Shown in pieces: positions 18,372 through 28,696 of a stretch of DNA of 64,000 nucleotides. Below the pieces are notes generated by a model. The model did not search any database. It was not told where the DNA came from and saw only the letters and a list, made by a program, of their open reading frames with translations. The stretch spans positions 124,001-188,000 of the forward strand of contig JADKEA010000021.1 in NCBI GenBank assembly GCA_016718275.1. The letters are read 5' to 3'. The translations under genes were made by a program, and so were the position numbers. The DNA is from Candidatus Villigracilis affinis (GTDB lineage: Bacteria; Chloroflexota; Anaerolineae; Anaerolineales; Villigracilaceae). Every line of letters begins with the position of its first letter. The stretch's first letter is position 1.

Positions 18372-19184
18372 ATGCAACCACAGCGACAGAGTCACATCGT
18401 CAAACAGCGAACGGGACCCGATGATCCCATTCTGCATGAGACCTTGCAGGAAGCGCTCGCGCAAGTTTCTGCACAGGATGTGATTTCCATCGCTGACGAA
18501 TTATCTGCGCGACATGAACGCATCTTTCTTAATCTGAAAACTGATTCTGCTTCGTTGAGCTCTTCCTTCGCTGACGTCGCTTCCGCAGTCACGCACACGC
18601 GCGCGAATGCAAAAGTTCTAACCAATTATTTCGCTCATGGCGACTTCAAGGTCTTTGACGATCTGTTGAACGGCGAAGACCCAACGCCCGTGCGAGTTGC
18701 AAAGTTCGTTCAAAAGTTGGACGCGCTCGATACAAGACTCGCAGTGGAACTTGCGTCTGGACTTTTATACAACACATCTCCCAAAGACAACTGGCTGTGG
18801 ACTCGCTGGCTATGGGACCCAACTACAGGAACGGGCATCCTTCCATTATTAGCAGGCAGCACGCACAACCTGCTCGCGGATAATCTCGCAGATGGATACG
18901 CCCGCGTGGGTCTGGTCACAGCCATGAGTATGAAGTTCGCCGAAGGCACAGGCTTGTGGACAGATGAGTTGATAGCCAATGAAAAACGCGCGCAATTCGC
19001 CAACAGCGCTTTTCTGGCATGTGCCTACAATGTTTATCTTTACGGCACAACGAGTTGGAGATTAAGCCGAGAGTTTAATAATTTACTTCCTTCTCTGCCG
19101 AATATGGCAAGGAAGTTGCTTGGCTTGAAGAAGAAAAACGAAGAAAACAAGCCGACGTTTGAAGACGGGGCATTAGCCCCATAA
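18372..19184 (+). CDS. shdrH: sHdr-associated protein H (conserved, function unknown)
   Basis: 270 mostly helical residues with no catalytic motif recognised. It occupies the place of the conserved hypothetical gene (often called hyp or H) that always sits after shdrA in sHdr clusters. Features include a polar N-terminus rich in Gln/Arg, a central stretch with LASGLLYNTSPKDNWLWTRWLWDP, and a short basic C-terminus. No signal peptide, no cysteine cluster. The gap to shdrA is 9 bases, so co-translation is likely. The role is unknown; position is the main evidence for its name. Confidence 0.75.
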   Translation: MQPQRQSHIVKQRTGPDDPILHETLQEALAQVSAQDVISIADELSARHERIFLNLKTDSASLSSSFADVASAVTHTRANAKVLTNYFAHGDFKVFDDLLNGEDPTPVRVAKFVQKLDALDTRLAVELASGLLYNTSPKDNWLWTRWLWDPTTGTGILPLLAGSTHNLLADNLADGYARVGLVTAMSMKFAEGTGLWTDELIANEKRAQFANSAFLACAYNVYLYGTTSWRLSREFNNLLPSLPNMARKLLGLKKKNEENKPTFEDGALAP

Positions 19185-19220
19185 AGCAATGACAGAATAC
19201 GCACAAGGAGACCATAATTT

Positions 19221-20501
19221 ATGGCTGGTCCGATCAAAGCAAAATTTGTAGAAAAAGAACACGCTATTGTTGATGGCGTGGACATTTCTGGTCACTGGAA
19301 CCGCATGTTCGAACAGCGGGTCATTACCGAGTACACGCCCGAACTGATCGAGAAAATCGCAGACCTGCCCAACGCGGAATCATTTGCGAATTGTTATCAG
19401 TGCGCCAAGTGCGTCGCCGTCTGCCCCGTGGATGTGGTTGGGAATTACGGTCCGCGCAAGTTGTATCGCTACGCCCAAACAGGCATGGACTTGACCGAAG
19501 CGCCCGAGTTGTGGCTTTGCACCACCTGCGCCAACTGTCTGCGCGTGTGCCCCAAAGAAGTGAACATGGTCAAGATCATGCCCGCCGCACGCGAAGAAGC
19601 AATTCTGCAGGGCAAGTTTGTCCCAGCAGAATTACAACAGGCATTCGAGAACACCGCCAAATCGGGCAATCCGCTCGGACAACCTCAGCGCAAACGCGAC
19701 GCGTGGATTCAGTCCGCGGGCGTGCCTGTGCCGATCATCAAAGATTTGGGTCGCAAAGTGAGCGTGCTTTGGTATGTCGGTTCATATCCTTCGTACCATC
19801 CGCGCGGCATTGACGCGGCGGCTGCGGCGGCACGAATCTTCAACGCGCTCGGCATTGACTTTGCCATTCTCGGCAAGGAAGAAAAAGACGACGCCGACTC
19901 CCAGCGCCTGGCTGGTGAGAAGGGTCTGTTCGAGATGATGACCGAGCAAAACATCGAGACCTTCAATAAATATGAATGGGACGAGATGGTTGTCACAGGT
20001 CCGCATGAGTTGAACGCGTTCAAGAACGTGTACCCGAAGTATGGCTTTGAACGCCCCGTCGTTCACTACAGCACCTTCCTGGCGCGTTACCTTGACCAAC
20101 TCAAGCCGCTGCTCAAACACTCCGTCAAAAAGAAGATCACCTATCACGATCCCTGCTATCTCGGACGTCACAACGGCGAATACGAAGCGCCGCGCAAACT
20201 GCTCGAAGCCATCCCTGGCGTGGAGTTGGTTGAAATGCAGCGCAACCGCGAGAACGGTTATTGCTGCGGCGGCGGTGGCGGCGGCATGTGGATGGACTCA
20301 TTCACCGCCAAGCACACCACCATGCGCCTCTCCGAAAAACGCGCAATGGAAGCCGCGTCCACGGGCGCGAACGTGCTGGCAGTGGCTTGCCCCTTCGAAG
20401 TCTCGCGCTTCACCGACGCAGTCAAGTCCACGGGCAATGAGCATGTGGATGTGTTGGATATTTTGGAGTTGTTGGATAGGTCAATGCGTGGTGAGCAGTA
20501 A
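19221..20501 (+). CDS. shdrB3: sHdr complex fused C2-B2 type subunit (B3-like, HdrD-like)
   Basis: 426 residues. The N-terminal HdrC-like part has two cubane sites, CYQCAKCVAVCP near residue 56 and CTTCANCLRVCP near residue 99. The C-terminal HdrB-like part has one intact CCG domain (HDPCYLGRHNG, then NGYCCGGGGGGMW near residue 345). The first CCG copy is cysteine-free: the place where CCG is expected reads GKEEKDDADSQR. One gene thus covers what two genes (C2 and B2) do in the type I arrangement, matching the type II cluster as I recall it. GGAG lies upstream of the start. Confidence 0.85.
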   Translation: MAGPIKAKFVEKEHAIVDGVDISGHWNRMFEQRVITEYTPELIEKIADLPNAESFANCYQCAKCVAVCPVDVVGNYGPRKLYRYAQTGMDLTEAPELWLCTTCANCLRVCPKEVNMVKIMPAAREEAILQGKFVPAELQQAFENTAKSGNPLGQPQRKRDAWIQSAGVPVPIIKDLGRKVSVLWYVGSYPSYHPRGIDAAAAAARIFNALGIDFAILGKEEKDDADSQRLAGEKGLFEMMTEQNIETFNKYEWDEMVVTGPHELNAFKNVYPKYGFERPVVHYSTFLARYLDQLKPLLKHSVKKKITYHDPCYLGRHNGEYEAPRKLLEAIPGVELVEMQRNRENGYCCGGGGGGMWMDSFTAKHTTMRLSEKRAMEAASTGANVLAVACPFEVSRFTDAVKSTGNEHVDVLDILELLDRSMRGEQ

Positions 20502-20520
20502 GACTGGTGAAATGGTTTTT

Positions 20521-20562
20521 ACGAATTACGCATCACGTAATACGTAATTCGTAAAACGTAAA
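20521..20562. repeat. 7-base periodic repeat in the gap before etfB
   Basis: Six consecutive 7-base units in exact register (for example ACGAATT and ACGTAAT, the latter twice in succession) fill half of the 83-base gap between the fused sHdr subunit and etfB. Parts are mutually complementary (ACGTAAT against ATTACGT-like segments), so hairpins can form. Confidence 0.7.
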
Positions 20563-20584
20563 AAGCGCAATAGGAGATTTCTGA

Positions 20585-21340
20585 ATGAACATCGTAGTAG
20601 CCATCAAACATATCCCCAGCATTGCCGATGACCTGCCCGTCAAAGGCAATAACGTGGATTTCGACTCGGTGGACTTCGTCCTCAATGAATGCGATGAGCA
20701 TTCCATCGAGCAAGCCGTGTTGGTCAAGGAAGCCGTCGGTGGGACGGTGACCGTGATCGGGGTGGACATGATCGGGGAGTTGGACAACGCGCTTCATCTT
20801 GCGCTGGCAAAAGGCGCGGATAAAGCCGTCAAGATCACGGGTGATGACCCCGCCGCGGATTCGCACATGCAAGCCAAATGGCTGGCGGAAGCGATCAAAG
20901 GCATGGGCGCGAATATCGTCTTCGCGGGTGTGCAGGCATCGAATGACCTCGACGGTCAGATCGGACCGATGATCGCTGCATATCTCGATATGCCCTACAT
21001 CGGCGGCGTCAGTTCGGTGGAAGCCACGGGCGACTCAGCCACGGTCAACAAGGAATTTGCGGGCGGGGTGGGCGCGAAATATTCCGTGTCCATGCCGTTG
21101 GTGGCTGGCGTGCAGGTCTGCGTCAAACCGCCGCGCTATGCGCCTATGAGCAAAGTCAGACAGATGGCGCAAACTGCCACGATTGAAAAGGTTGCGCCGT
21201 CGGGTGATTCATCTTCAGGGTTGGTGTTCAAGAAAATGGCTCCGCCCGTGGTGACAGGTCATGCCGAGATGATCGAAGGTTCGTCGAAGGAAGTGGCGAA
21301 GAAGATCGTGGAATTGTTGAAGAGCAAGGGATTGGCGTAG
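20585..21340 (+). CDS. etfB: Electron transfer flavoprotein beta subunit
   Basis: 251 residues. It begins MNIVVAIKHIPSIAD, has FVLNECDEHSIEQAVLVKEA and FAGVQASNDLDGQIGPMIAAYLDMPY, and near residue 185 has the domain-swap arm region (MPLVAGVQVCVKPPRYAPMSKV). Family members bind AMP or FAD and pair with EtfA. The gene follows the sHdr subunits and precedes etfA and a membrane EMO-like oxidoreductase, so the ETF should shuttle electrons from sHdr to the quinone pool. AGGAG precedes the start. Confidence 0.93.
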   Translation: MNIVVAIKHIPSIADDLPVKGNNVDFDSVDFVLNECDEHSIEQAVLVKEAVGGTVTVIGVDMIGELDNALHLALAKGADKAVKITGDDPAADSHMQAKWLAEAIKGMGANIVFAGVQASNDLDGQIGPMIAAYLDMPYIGGVSSVEATGDSATVNKEFAGGVGAKYSVSMPLVAGVQVCVKPPRYAPMSKVRQMAQTATIEKVAPSGDSSSGLVFKKMAPPVVTGHAEMIEGSSKEVAKKIVELLKSKGLA

Positions 21341-21341
21341 C

Positions 21342-21404
21342 CAGACGATGGACAACGGACGATAGACGATGGAAGTTCATGGTCAATGGTCTATCGTCTA
21401 TGGT
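21342..21404. repeat. 7-base periodic repeat with self-complementary halves before etfA
   Basis: Nine 7-base units in register fill the etfB-etfA gap. The left half uses AGACGAT/GGACGAT, the right half uses TATCGTC/TATGGTC, and the halves are partly complementary: ATAGACGAT at 21361-21369 pairs with ATCGTCTAT at 21392-21400. A stem could therefore form just upstream of the etfA ribosome binding site. Confidence 0.7.
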
Positions 21405-21420
21405 CTTTTGAGGAGAAAAC

Positions 21421-22367
21421 ATGAGCAATGATGTATTCGTAATCACCGAACACATGGATGGCAAGTTTTCCGATGTGTCGTTTGAAATGGTAGGAAAAGC
21501 CAAAGAGTTGGCGTCCGCTTTGGGTGGGCAAGCAGTTGCGGTCGTAGTTGGAGGCGGGGTTTCGTCCAATGTATTCGCGTCTGATTCCACGATCCATGTG
21601 GATGACGCGGCGTTGTCGAACTTCAATCCCGAAGCGTATGGCAAAGTGATCGAAGCACTGGTCAAAGAAAAATCTCCGCGATTGGTGATGTTCGGCTGGA
21701 CGGCGACAGGCATGGATATGGCGGCGTGGCTTTCGGCAGGACGGGCGTGCCATTGGCGGCGTATGCGAAAATATCGGCGCGGATCTGACGATGAGTTGTC
21801 AGGCATACGGCGGCAAGTTGGCAGCAGACGTTGCCGCAGAAGGTGACATGGCGATCGTGGCGTGTCTGGCGGGTTCGTTCCCTGTGGAAGCGGGGCAAGG
21901 CTCGACGGCTGCAACGACGATGGCTTCGCCTGTGGACGCGGGTTCGTTGAAAATGAAATTTGTCGAAGCGATCAAACCCGCTGGCGGCGATGTGGATATT
22001 ACCTCACAAGGCAAACTGGTTTCGATCGGACGCGGTATCGGCGGCAAGGAAAATGTGGAACTCGCTGAAGAACTTCGCGGGAAAGATCGGCGCAACGGTA
22101 TCCTGCTCCCGCCCCGTGGTGGACGCGGGTTGGCTGCCGCGCACTCGTCAGGTGGGCAAGTCGGGTTTGAAGGTCAAGCCGAAGTTGTATCTCATGCTCG
22201 GTATCTCTGGCGCGCCTGAACATCTCGAAGGCATGAAGAGCGCCGAGTTGATCATTGCGGTCAACACCGATAAGAAAGCGCCGATCTTCAACGTGGCGCA
22301 TTACGGTGCGACGGCGGATCTGTTTGAAGTGGCTGAGGCGATGTTGGAGTTGTTTAATCGTCATTAA
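21421..22367 (+). CDS. etfA: Electron transfer flavoprotein alpha subunit, two frame breaks
   Basis: About 315 residues once two single-base extras are removed, near 21739 (GG) and near 22074-22076. The three pieces read continuously as a normal EtfA: VFVITEHMDGKFSDVSFEMVG, then RAIGGVCENIGADLTMSCQAYGG, then SIGRGIGGKENVELAEEL, GATVSCSRPVVDAGWLPRTR and LGISGAPEHLEGMKSA. The C-terminal FAD-binding blocks (SRPVVDAGW, GISGAPEH, IFNVAHYGATAD) are intact. Intact motifs across both breaks argue for assembly errors, not decay. It pairs with etfB and precedes emo. Confidence 0.87.
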
Positions 22368-22387
22368 GGGGAGCACCAGGGTCCGAA

Positions 22388-22434
22388 GCAATCCCAAGGA
22401 TTGCCCTTTGCCAGTACCAGCGACACTCGCTGGT
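22388..22434. repeat. Two short perfect hairpins between etfA and emo
   Basis: GCAATCC pairs with GGATTGC around CAA (22388-22404), and ACCAGCGA pairs with TCGCTGGT around CAC (22416-22434). No T run follows either, so they are not classic terminators. They lie just ahead of the TTG-initiated emo gene and could affect its relative expression. Confidence 0.5.
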
Positions 22435-22456
22435 TAAACGTTTTCGGGAGGGTACG

Positions 22457-24541
22457 TTGCTCACAACGATTGAAAAAATCATCTTCATTGTGCTGGCAAT
22501 TACGGCGGCGGGGTTCACATTTCATGGGTTCAAGACCATCATCGACTCGATCCGCAAGGGACGACCTGCGCCCGAGTTGAAGAACATTCCTGCGAGTTTG
22601 CTCAACGCGGGCGTGAAGGTGTTGTTCCAGCAGACGATCTTCAAAGCGCGCAAAGTTCTCAGCGCCATTCACATGGGACTGTTCTTTGGTCTCATCACCT
22701 ATGCCATCGTCAACTTGATGGATGTGCTCGAAGGACTCGTCCCAGGCTTCGACTTGGTCTATGGCGGCAAGCACATCCCCAACGCGCCGACGGGACTCGT
22801 CAACACCTTCAATCTCATCGCCGATGTGATGAGCATGTTCCTGCTGATTGCCATCACGGTCTTTCTCGTGCGCCGCTTCATCGTCAAAGATAAGGCGCTC
22901 ACCTTCCGCGAGAATGTGCTGCTGAATCCGAAAGTCAAAGCGGGCGGGCAGGCGCGAGACTCACTCACCGTGGGCGTGTTCGTCATCATGCATGTCGGCG
23001 CGCATGTGCTCAGTCAAGCCTATCGCCTCAACGAAGGCGCTGACCCGTTCATGCCGTTCGCAAGTTTTCTCAATTCCATTTTTGGCGCGTCTGAAACGGG
23101 CGTGCATGTTGCGTGGTGGGTCAGCATTGGCTGGGTGATGTTCATCATCCCGTATCTCTCGCGCAGCAAGCACACGCACTTTTTCATGTCGCCCGTCAAT
23201 CTTGGTTTGGCGAAACAAAATCCGCGCGGTCAGCTCGACCCCGCGATTCCGCTCAAGGTCATCGAAGGTCAAAAGTTCGACCCTGGCGCAAAGGTCATTT
23301 ACGATCTCGCGTGGACTCGCGTGATGGACGCCTACGCCTGCGTGCAATGCAATCGCTGTCAGGATGTCTGCCCTGCGAATTTTCAGGGACGTCCGCTCTC
23401 GCCTTCAGCCTTGGAAGTGAACAAGCGTTACCTTCTCAAGGAAGCGACCTTCGGCTCTCACCCCGACCGATTGCTGCTTCCGCTTACTGAGACAGTGATC
23501 TCCCCTGAAGCCGTTTGGTCTTGCACAACTTGTTACGCCTGTGTCCGCGTGTGTCCTGTCGGCAATGAACCGATGGCAGATATCGTGGACATCCGCCGCC
23601 GCATGTTGATCGACGGCTACGAAATTGACAGCGGCGTGCAGAACGCGCTTCAATCTCTCGCCACCAACGGCAACTGGATGAGCAAAGGCAAACGTCTGCG
23701 CGGACGCTGGGCGAAGGAAATGGAATTCCCCGTCAAGAACGCGACCGAAGAACCCGTTGAACATCTCTGGTTCGTCGGTGATACCGCTTCCTTCGATGAA
23801 CGCGTCATCCCGAATACCAAAATGGTGGCGCGGCTCTTCAATCAAGGCGGCTTGGACTTCGGCATTATGTACCAGAACGAATCCAACTCTGGCAATGACG
23901 TGCGCCGCGTGGGTGAAGAAGGTCTGTTCGAGCAACTCGTCGAGCAGAACATGGCGGCGTTCGGCAAAGCGCAGTTCAAGCAGATCGTCACCACCGACCC
24001 GCACTCGTTCAACACGCTCAAGAACGAGTATCCGCAATTCGGCGGGACGTTTGAAGTGAAGCATTACACCGTGACCTTGCTCAAGTTAATTGAAGAAGGC
24101 AAACTCACGATCAAGAATAAACTGTCGAATTACAAAGTCACCTTCCACGACCCGTGCTATCTCGGACGCTACAACGGCGGATTCACCGCTCCGCGCAAGT
24201 TGCTTGAACTGCTCGGCGTGGAATTCGTCGAAATGCCGCGCAACTGCGAGAACTCGTTCTGCTGCGGCGCAGGCGGCGGTCAGATCTGGATGGGCAAGGT
24301 TGCGCCTGGGGAACGTCCTGCCGAGAACCGAATCAAAGAAGCGTTGACCACCTTCGGCGAAGGCGCGAACGCGAAGACCCAACTCTTCATCGTCACCTGT
24401 CCCAAAGACATGGTCATGTACTCCGACGCGGTCAAGACCACGGGCAACGAAGGCAAGATCGAAGTCCGCGACATCATTCAGTTGGTGGCGGAAGCCGTCG
24501 GTGTGGAAATGCCGCTCGAAGCAGAAGCAGTTGCGGCTTAA
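22457..24541 (+). CDS. emo: EtfAB:quinone oxidoreductase, membrane haem-b/FeS/CCG protein (EMO type)
   Basis: 694 residues. The N-terminal 240 or so hold several membrane segments like the NarI/HdrE cytochrome b fold, with histidines (AIHMGLFFGL, FVIMHVGAHVLSQAY) able to bind haem. Then come two cubane sites, CVQCNRCQDVCP near residue 295 and CTTCYACVRVCP near residue 357. A CCG region follows with one intact copy (HDPCYLGRYNG, NSFCCGAGGGQIW); the first CCG copy is degenerate (QNESNSGNDVRR). Family members take electrons from ETF and reduce menaquinone. The start is TTG after GGGAGGG. Confidence 0.87.
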   Translation: MLTTIEKIIFIVLAITAAGFTFHGFKTIIDSIRKGRPAPELKNIPASLLNAGVKVLFQQTIFKARKVLSAIHMGLFFGLITYAIVNLMDVLEGLVPGFDLVYGGKHIPNAPTGLVNTFNLIADVMSMFLLIAITVFLVRRFIVKDKALTFRENVLLNPKVKAGGQARDSLTVGVFVIMHVGAHVLSQAYRLNEGADPFMPFASFLNSIFGASETGVHVAWWVSIGWVMFIIPYLSRSKHTHFFMSPVNLGLAKQNPRGQLDPAIPLKVIEGQKFDPGAKVIYDLAWTRVMDAYACVQCNRCQDVCPANFQGRPLSPSALEVNKRYLLKEATFGSHPDRLLLPLTETVISPEAVWSCTTCYACVRVCPVGNEPMADIVDIRRRMLIDGYEIDSGVQNALQSLATNGNWMSKGKRLRGRWAKEMEFPVKNATEEPVEHLWFVGDTASFDERVIPNTKMVARLFNQGGLDFGIMYQNESNSGNDVRRVGEEGLFEQLVEQNMAAFGKAQFKQIVTTDPHSFNTLKNEYPQFGGTFEVKHYTVTLLKLIEEGKLTIKNKLSNYKVTFHDPCYLGRYNGGFTAPRKLLELLGVEFVEMPRNCENSFCCGAGGGQIWMGKVAPGERPAENRIKEALTTFGEGANAKTQLFIVTCPKDMVMYSDAVKTTGNEGKIEVRDIIQLVAEAVGVEMPLEAEAVAA

Positions 24542-24551
24542 GAAAGAAGCG

Positions 24552-24833
24552 ATGTTCACGTGTCCGTATTGTGAGTTTAGCGGTAAACGTTCCGAAGTCC
24601 ATAATCATCTGGCTGATAATCATGGTGATACGTTAGGCGTGCGCGTGGATGAATTTACGGGTCATACATTTTTCATTGTGACCTGCCCTGTTTGCAAAGA
24701 TAGTTACGAACAGGTGACGAAGAAGGCAAGAAATGATCCGAGTTTTGTGAAAGAATATGAACATGAAATTCGTTTGGTCGTTTTTGATATGTTGTTGTAT
24801 CACATGCAAGGCGAACATCAACTAGGAGAATAA
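24552..24833 (+). CDS. Small protein with two C2H2-like zinc sites
   Basis: 93 residues with two CxxC...HxxxxH units. C4/C7 with H19/H24 is in FTCPYCEFSGKRSEVHNHLADNH-like sequence; C45/C48 in TCPVCKDS goes with H84/H89 in LLYHMQGEHQ. The first unit is a close C2H2 zinc-finger layout, the second has a longer insert. It sits 10 bases after emo and 1 base before the first lipoate-binding protein gene, so it is clearly part of the operon. No known family was recognised. It could be a DNA-binding regulator or a metal-binding accessory. Confidence 0.65.
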   Translation: MFTCPYCEFSGKRSEVHNHLADNHGDTLGVRVDEFTGHTFFIVTCPVCKDSYEQVTKKARNDPSFVKEYEHEIRLVVFDMLLYHMQGEHQLGE

Positions 24834-24834
24834 A

Positions 24835-25272
24835 ATGGCAACAGTTCGTGGATGTAACATTCCTGAAAATCTCTACTACTGGGTGGAGAAACACGCCTGG
24901 GCATTGCCCATGGACGATGGCACGGTGAAGATTGGTATCACTGATGTGGCGCAGAATTTGGCGAAGGGTATTGTCAATGCCACGCCGAAGGACGCGGGAC
25001 GCACAGTGCAAAAAGGAAAGTCGGCGGGGACGTTGGAAAGCGGCAAATGGGTGGGACCTGTGACTTCACCTGTAACGGGTGAGATCGTGGAAGTGAACGA
25101 AGCGATGAAAGGCAAGCCGTCATTGATCAACTCTGATCCTTACGGCGAAGGCTGGTTCGTAAAAGTAAAACCCACCGATTGGGCTGGTGAAAGCGCGGTA
25201 TTGTTGACGGGTGAAGCAGCGGTGGCGGCGTATCAGAAGTTTATGGAAGAACAGAATATGAACTTCGAGTAA
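24835..25272 (+). CDS. lbpA1: Lipoate-binding protein LbpA, first copy
   Basis: A GcvH-like lipoyl protein of 145 residues. NLYYWVEKHAWALPMDDGTVKIGITDVAQ is the H-protein opening; the lipoyl lysine is K71 in TLESGKWVGPV, the ESxKWVGP form I associate with sHdr-linked LbpA rather than glycine cleavage H protein. In the sHdr pathway LbpA carries sulfur intermediates on the dithiol of lipoamide. It stands next to the ligase gene that should load it. No other glycine-cleavage genes are nearby. Confidence 0.92.
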   Translation: MATVRGCNIPENLYYWVEKHAWALPMDDGTVKIGITDVAQNLAKGIVNATPKDAGRTVQKGKSAGTLESGKWVGPVTSPVTGEIVEVNEAMKGKPSLINSDPYGEGWFVKVKPTDWAGESAVLLTGEAAVAAYQKFMEEQNMNFE

Positions 25273-25356
25273 GAGAGAGCGCTAATGCGAGATCGAGACA
25301 ATCAGAGCTTAGTCATTACGAACTTGCCGGGTCTCCAACCATCACTAATTTAGCCA

Positions 25357-25824
25357 ATGATCTTCTACGCCTGCGATATTCCCGAAGACCTGACCTACGA
25401 CATCGAGCGCGATGTGTGGATTCGCTTCGACGGTGAGATTGCCACACTCGGTATGACCGATGTCGCGCAAACCCGTTGCGGAAAATTCGCTGCGCTCAGT
25501 TTTCGGGAAGTCGGAAAAAAAGTCGCGCAAGGCAAGGTTCTGGTGACAATTGAATCCGCCAAGTGGGTGGGACCGTTCCCTGCGCCATTCTCGTGTGAGA
25601 TCGTCGCAACGAATGAAGAAGCATTTGCAAAGAATATCCTGCTCGCCAACAAGGAACCATACACCGATGGCTGGCTCGTCAAAGTGAGACCGACGAATCT
25701 CGAAGCAGAGTCCAGCCACCTGGTCACGGGTGAAGCGGCGGCAGAGAAATGTTGGCAAAGAAAAAATCCAAAGAAATCGAAAGATCAATTGTCTCAGACG
25801 GTTGATGAATTGACCGGTGGTTAA
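25357..25824 (+). CDS. lbpA2: Lipoate-binding protein LbpA, second copy
   Basis: 155 residues, GcvH-like. DLTYDIERDVWIRFDGEIATLGMTDVAQ opens the fold; the lipoyl lysine is K69 in TIESAKWVGPF. It differs from the first copy throughout (the C-terminal tail is long and Lys/Ser-rich), so it is an old paralogue rather than a fresh duplicate. Two LbpA genes side by side may serve different partners in the sHdr cycle. The start at 25357 gives the conserved length; no good ribosome binding site is visible upstream. Confidence 0.9.
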   Translation: MIFYACDIPEDLTYDIERDVWIRFDGEIATLGMTDVAQTRCGKFAALSFREVGKKVAQGKVLVTIESAKWVGPFPAPFSCEIVATNEEAFAKNILLANKEPYTDGWLVKVRPTNLEAESSHLVTGEAAAEKCWQRKNPKKSKDQLSQTVDELTGG

Positions 25825-25848
25825 ATCATTTTTTTTGGGAGAATCCCA

Positions 25849-27624
<1,776 letters not shown>

Positions 27625-28608
27625 AATCCAAATCGGGCACGCCCATCCGCACCCCGCAGACTCAAGGCGAGCCGCTCAACGGTCCCATTCAATTTGGCGG
27701 ACGTGTCGCCGAGCACATGGTGCAGACCGCATACACCGCGCAGCACAAGATCAACTGGCATTGGGAACTGCCTTCGTATTTCGTCACAAAAAGCATCGCG
27801 GGCGGAATTTTCATGCTCCTGAGCCTTGGCGCGGGACTTGGCATGTTCACGTTTGACTCGGCAACCTTCCTCGCCGCAGGCTTCACCGCGATGGTCTTCA
27901 TGCTCATCACGACCATCCTGCTCATCAAGGATTTATCGCAGCCCAAACGCTTCCTCAATATTTTGCTCCGCCCGCAATGGAAATCATGGGTGGCGCGCGG
28001 CGCATACATCATGGTCACATTCACCGCCGTGGCTGGACTGTGGTGGCTGCTCGAAGCAGGCGCGTTCTGGAATATCCTGCCTGTAGAGTTTGTCGCAGGT
28101 ATTCGCCCCATCGCGGCGTGGATCGTCTTCCCGTTCGCTTTGGGTGTAGTCATCTACACTGCCTTCCTGCTCGGTCAAGCCGAAGGGCGCGATATGTGGC
28201 AGAACAATCTGCTGCCCTTCCAATTGCTGTCACAATCTGCGATGGTGGCAAGCGGCGTGTTCTTCATCCTGAATCTCTTCGTCAACTTCCCCGCTGACCT
28301 GACTGCTTTGCTGACCGTTCTCTTCCCTGCCAGCATCGCCGTCAACTTGCTGATGACCTTCGCGGGCAAACTCAACTCCTTCCCCACCGACACTGCCATG
28401 CTCGCCTCCCGCGAAATGACCCATGGCAAATTCCGCAACCATTACTGGTGGGGCGGCATCGCGCTGGGACATGTCATCCCGCTCGTTCTGATGATCGCCT
28501 TCGCGCCCGCGCTGCCCGTTGCCGTCCTTGCCACGTTGGTTGGCTTGTTCTTCTATGAATATGCCTTCGTGATGGCGCCGCAGTATATTCCGAATTCGTA
28601 AGCAACGC

Positions 28609-28687
28609 GGTGGTTGAGACGAGCAGTCGAGACACCACCAGGAAACTTTTGTTTTATAACATGTTGGTCTCGAAACCTCTGACCAAC
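28609..28687. repeat. Intergenic inverted repeats before the molybdoenzyme gene
   Basis: GGTGGT (28609-28614) pairs with ACCACC (28634-28639), and GTTGGTC (28663-28669) pairs with GACCAAC (28681-28687). Both loops carry a GAGAC/GTCTC-like core. They fill the 95-base gap before the gene and end right at its GGAG ribosome binding site. Confidence 0.45.
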
Positions 28688-28696
28688 GGAGTACTT

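Noticed and set aside
15153..21404. CRISPR array
   Set aside because: Units are only 7 bases, contiguous and without spacers; they are tandem repeats.
21421..22367. etfA as a true pseudogene
   Set aside because: All conserved blocks survive across both breaks and each break is a single base; assembly error is simpler.
24835..25824. Glycine cleavage H proteins
   Set aside because: No gcvT/gcvP nearby; the ESxKWVGP lipoyl site and context fit LbpA.
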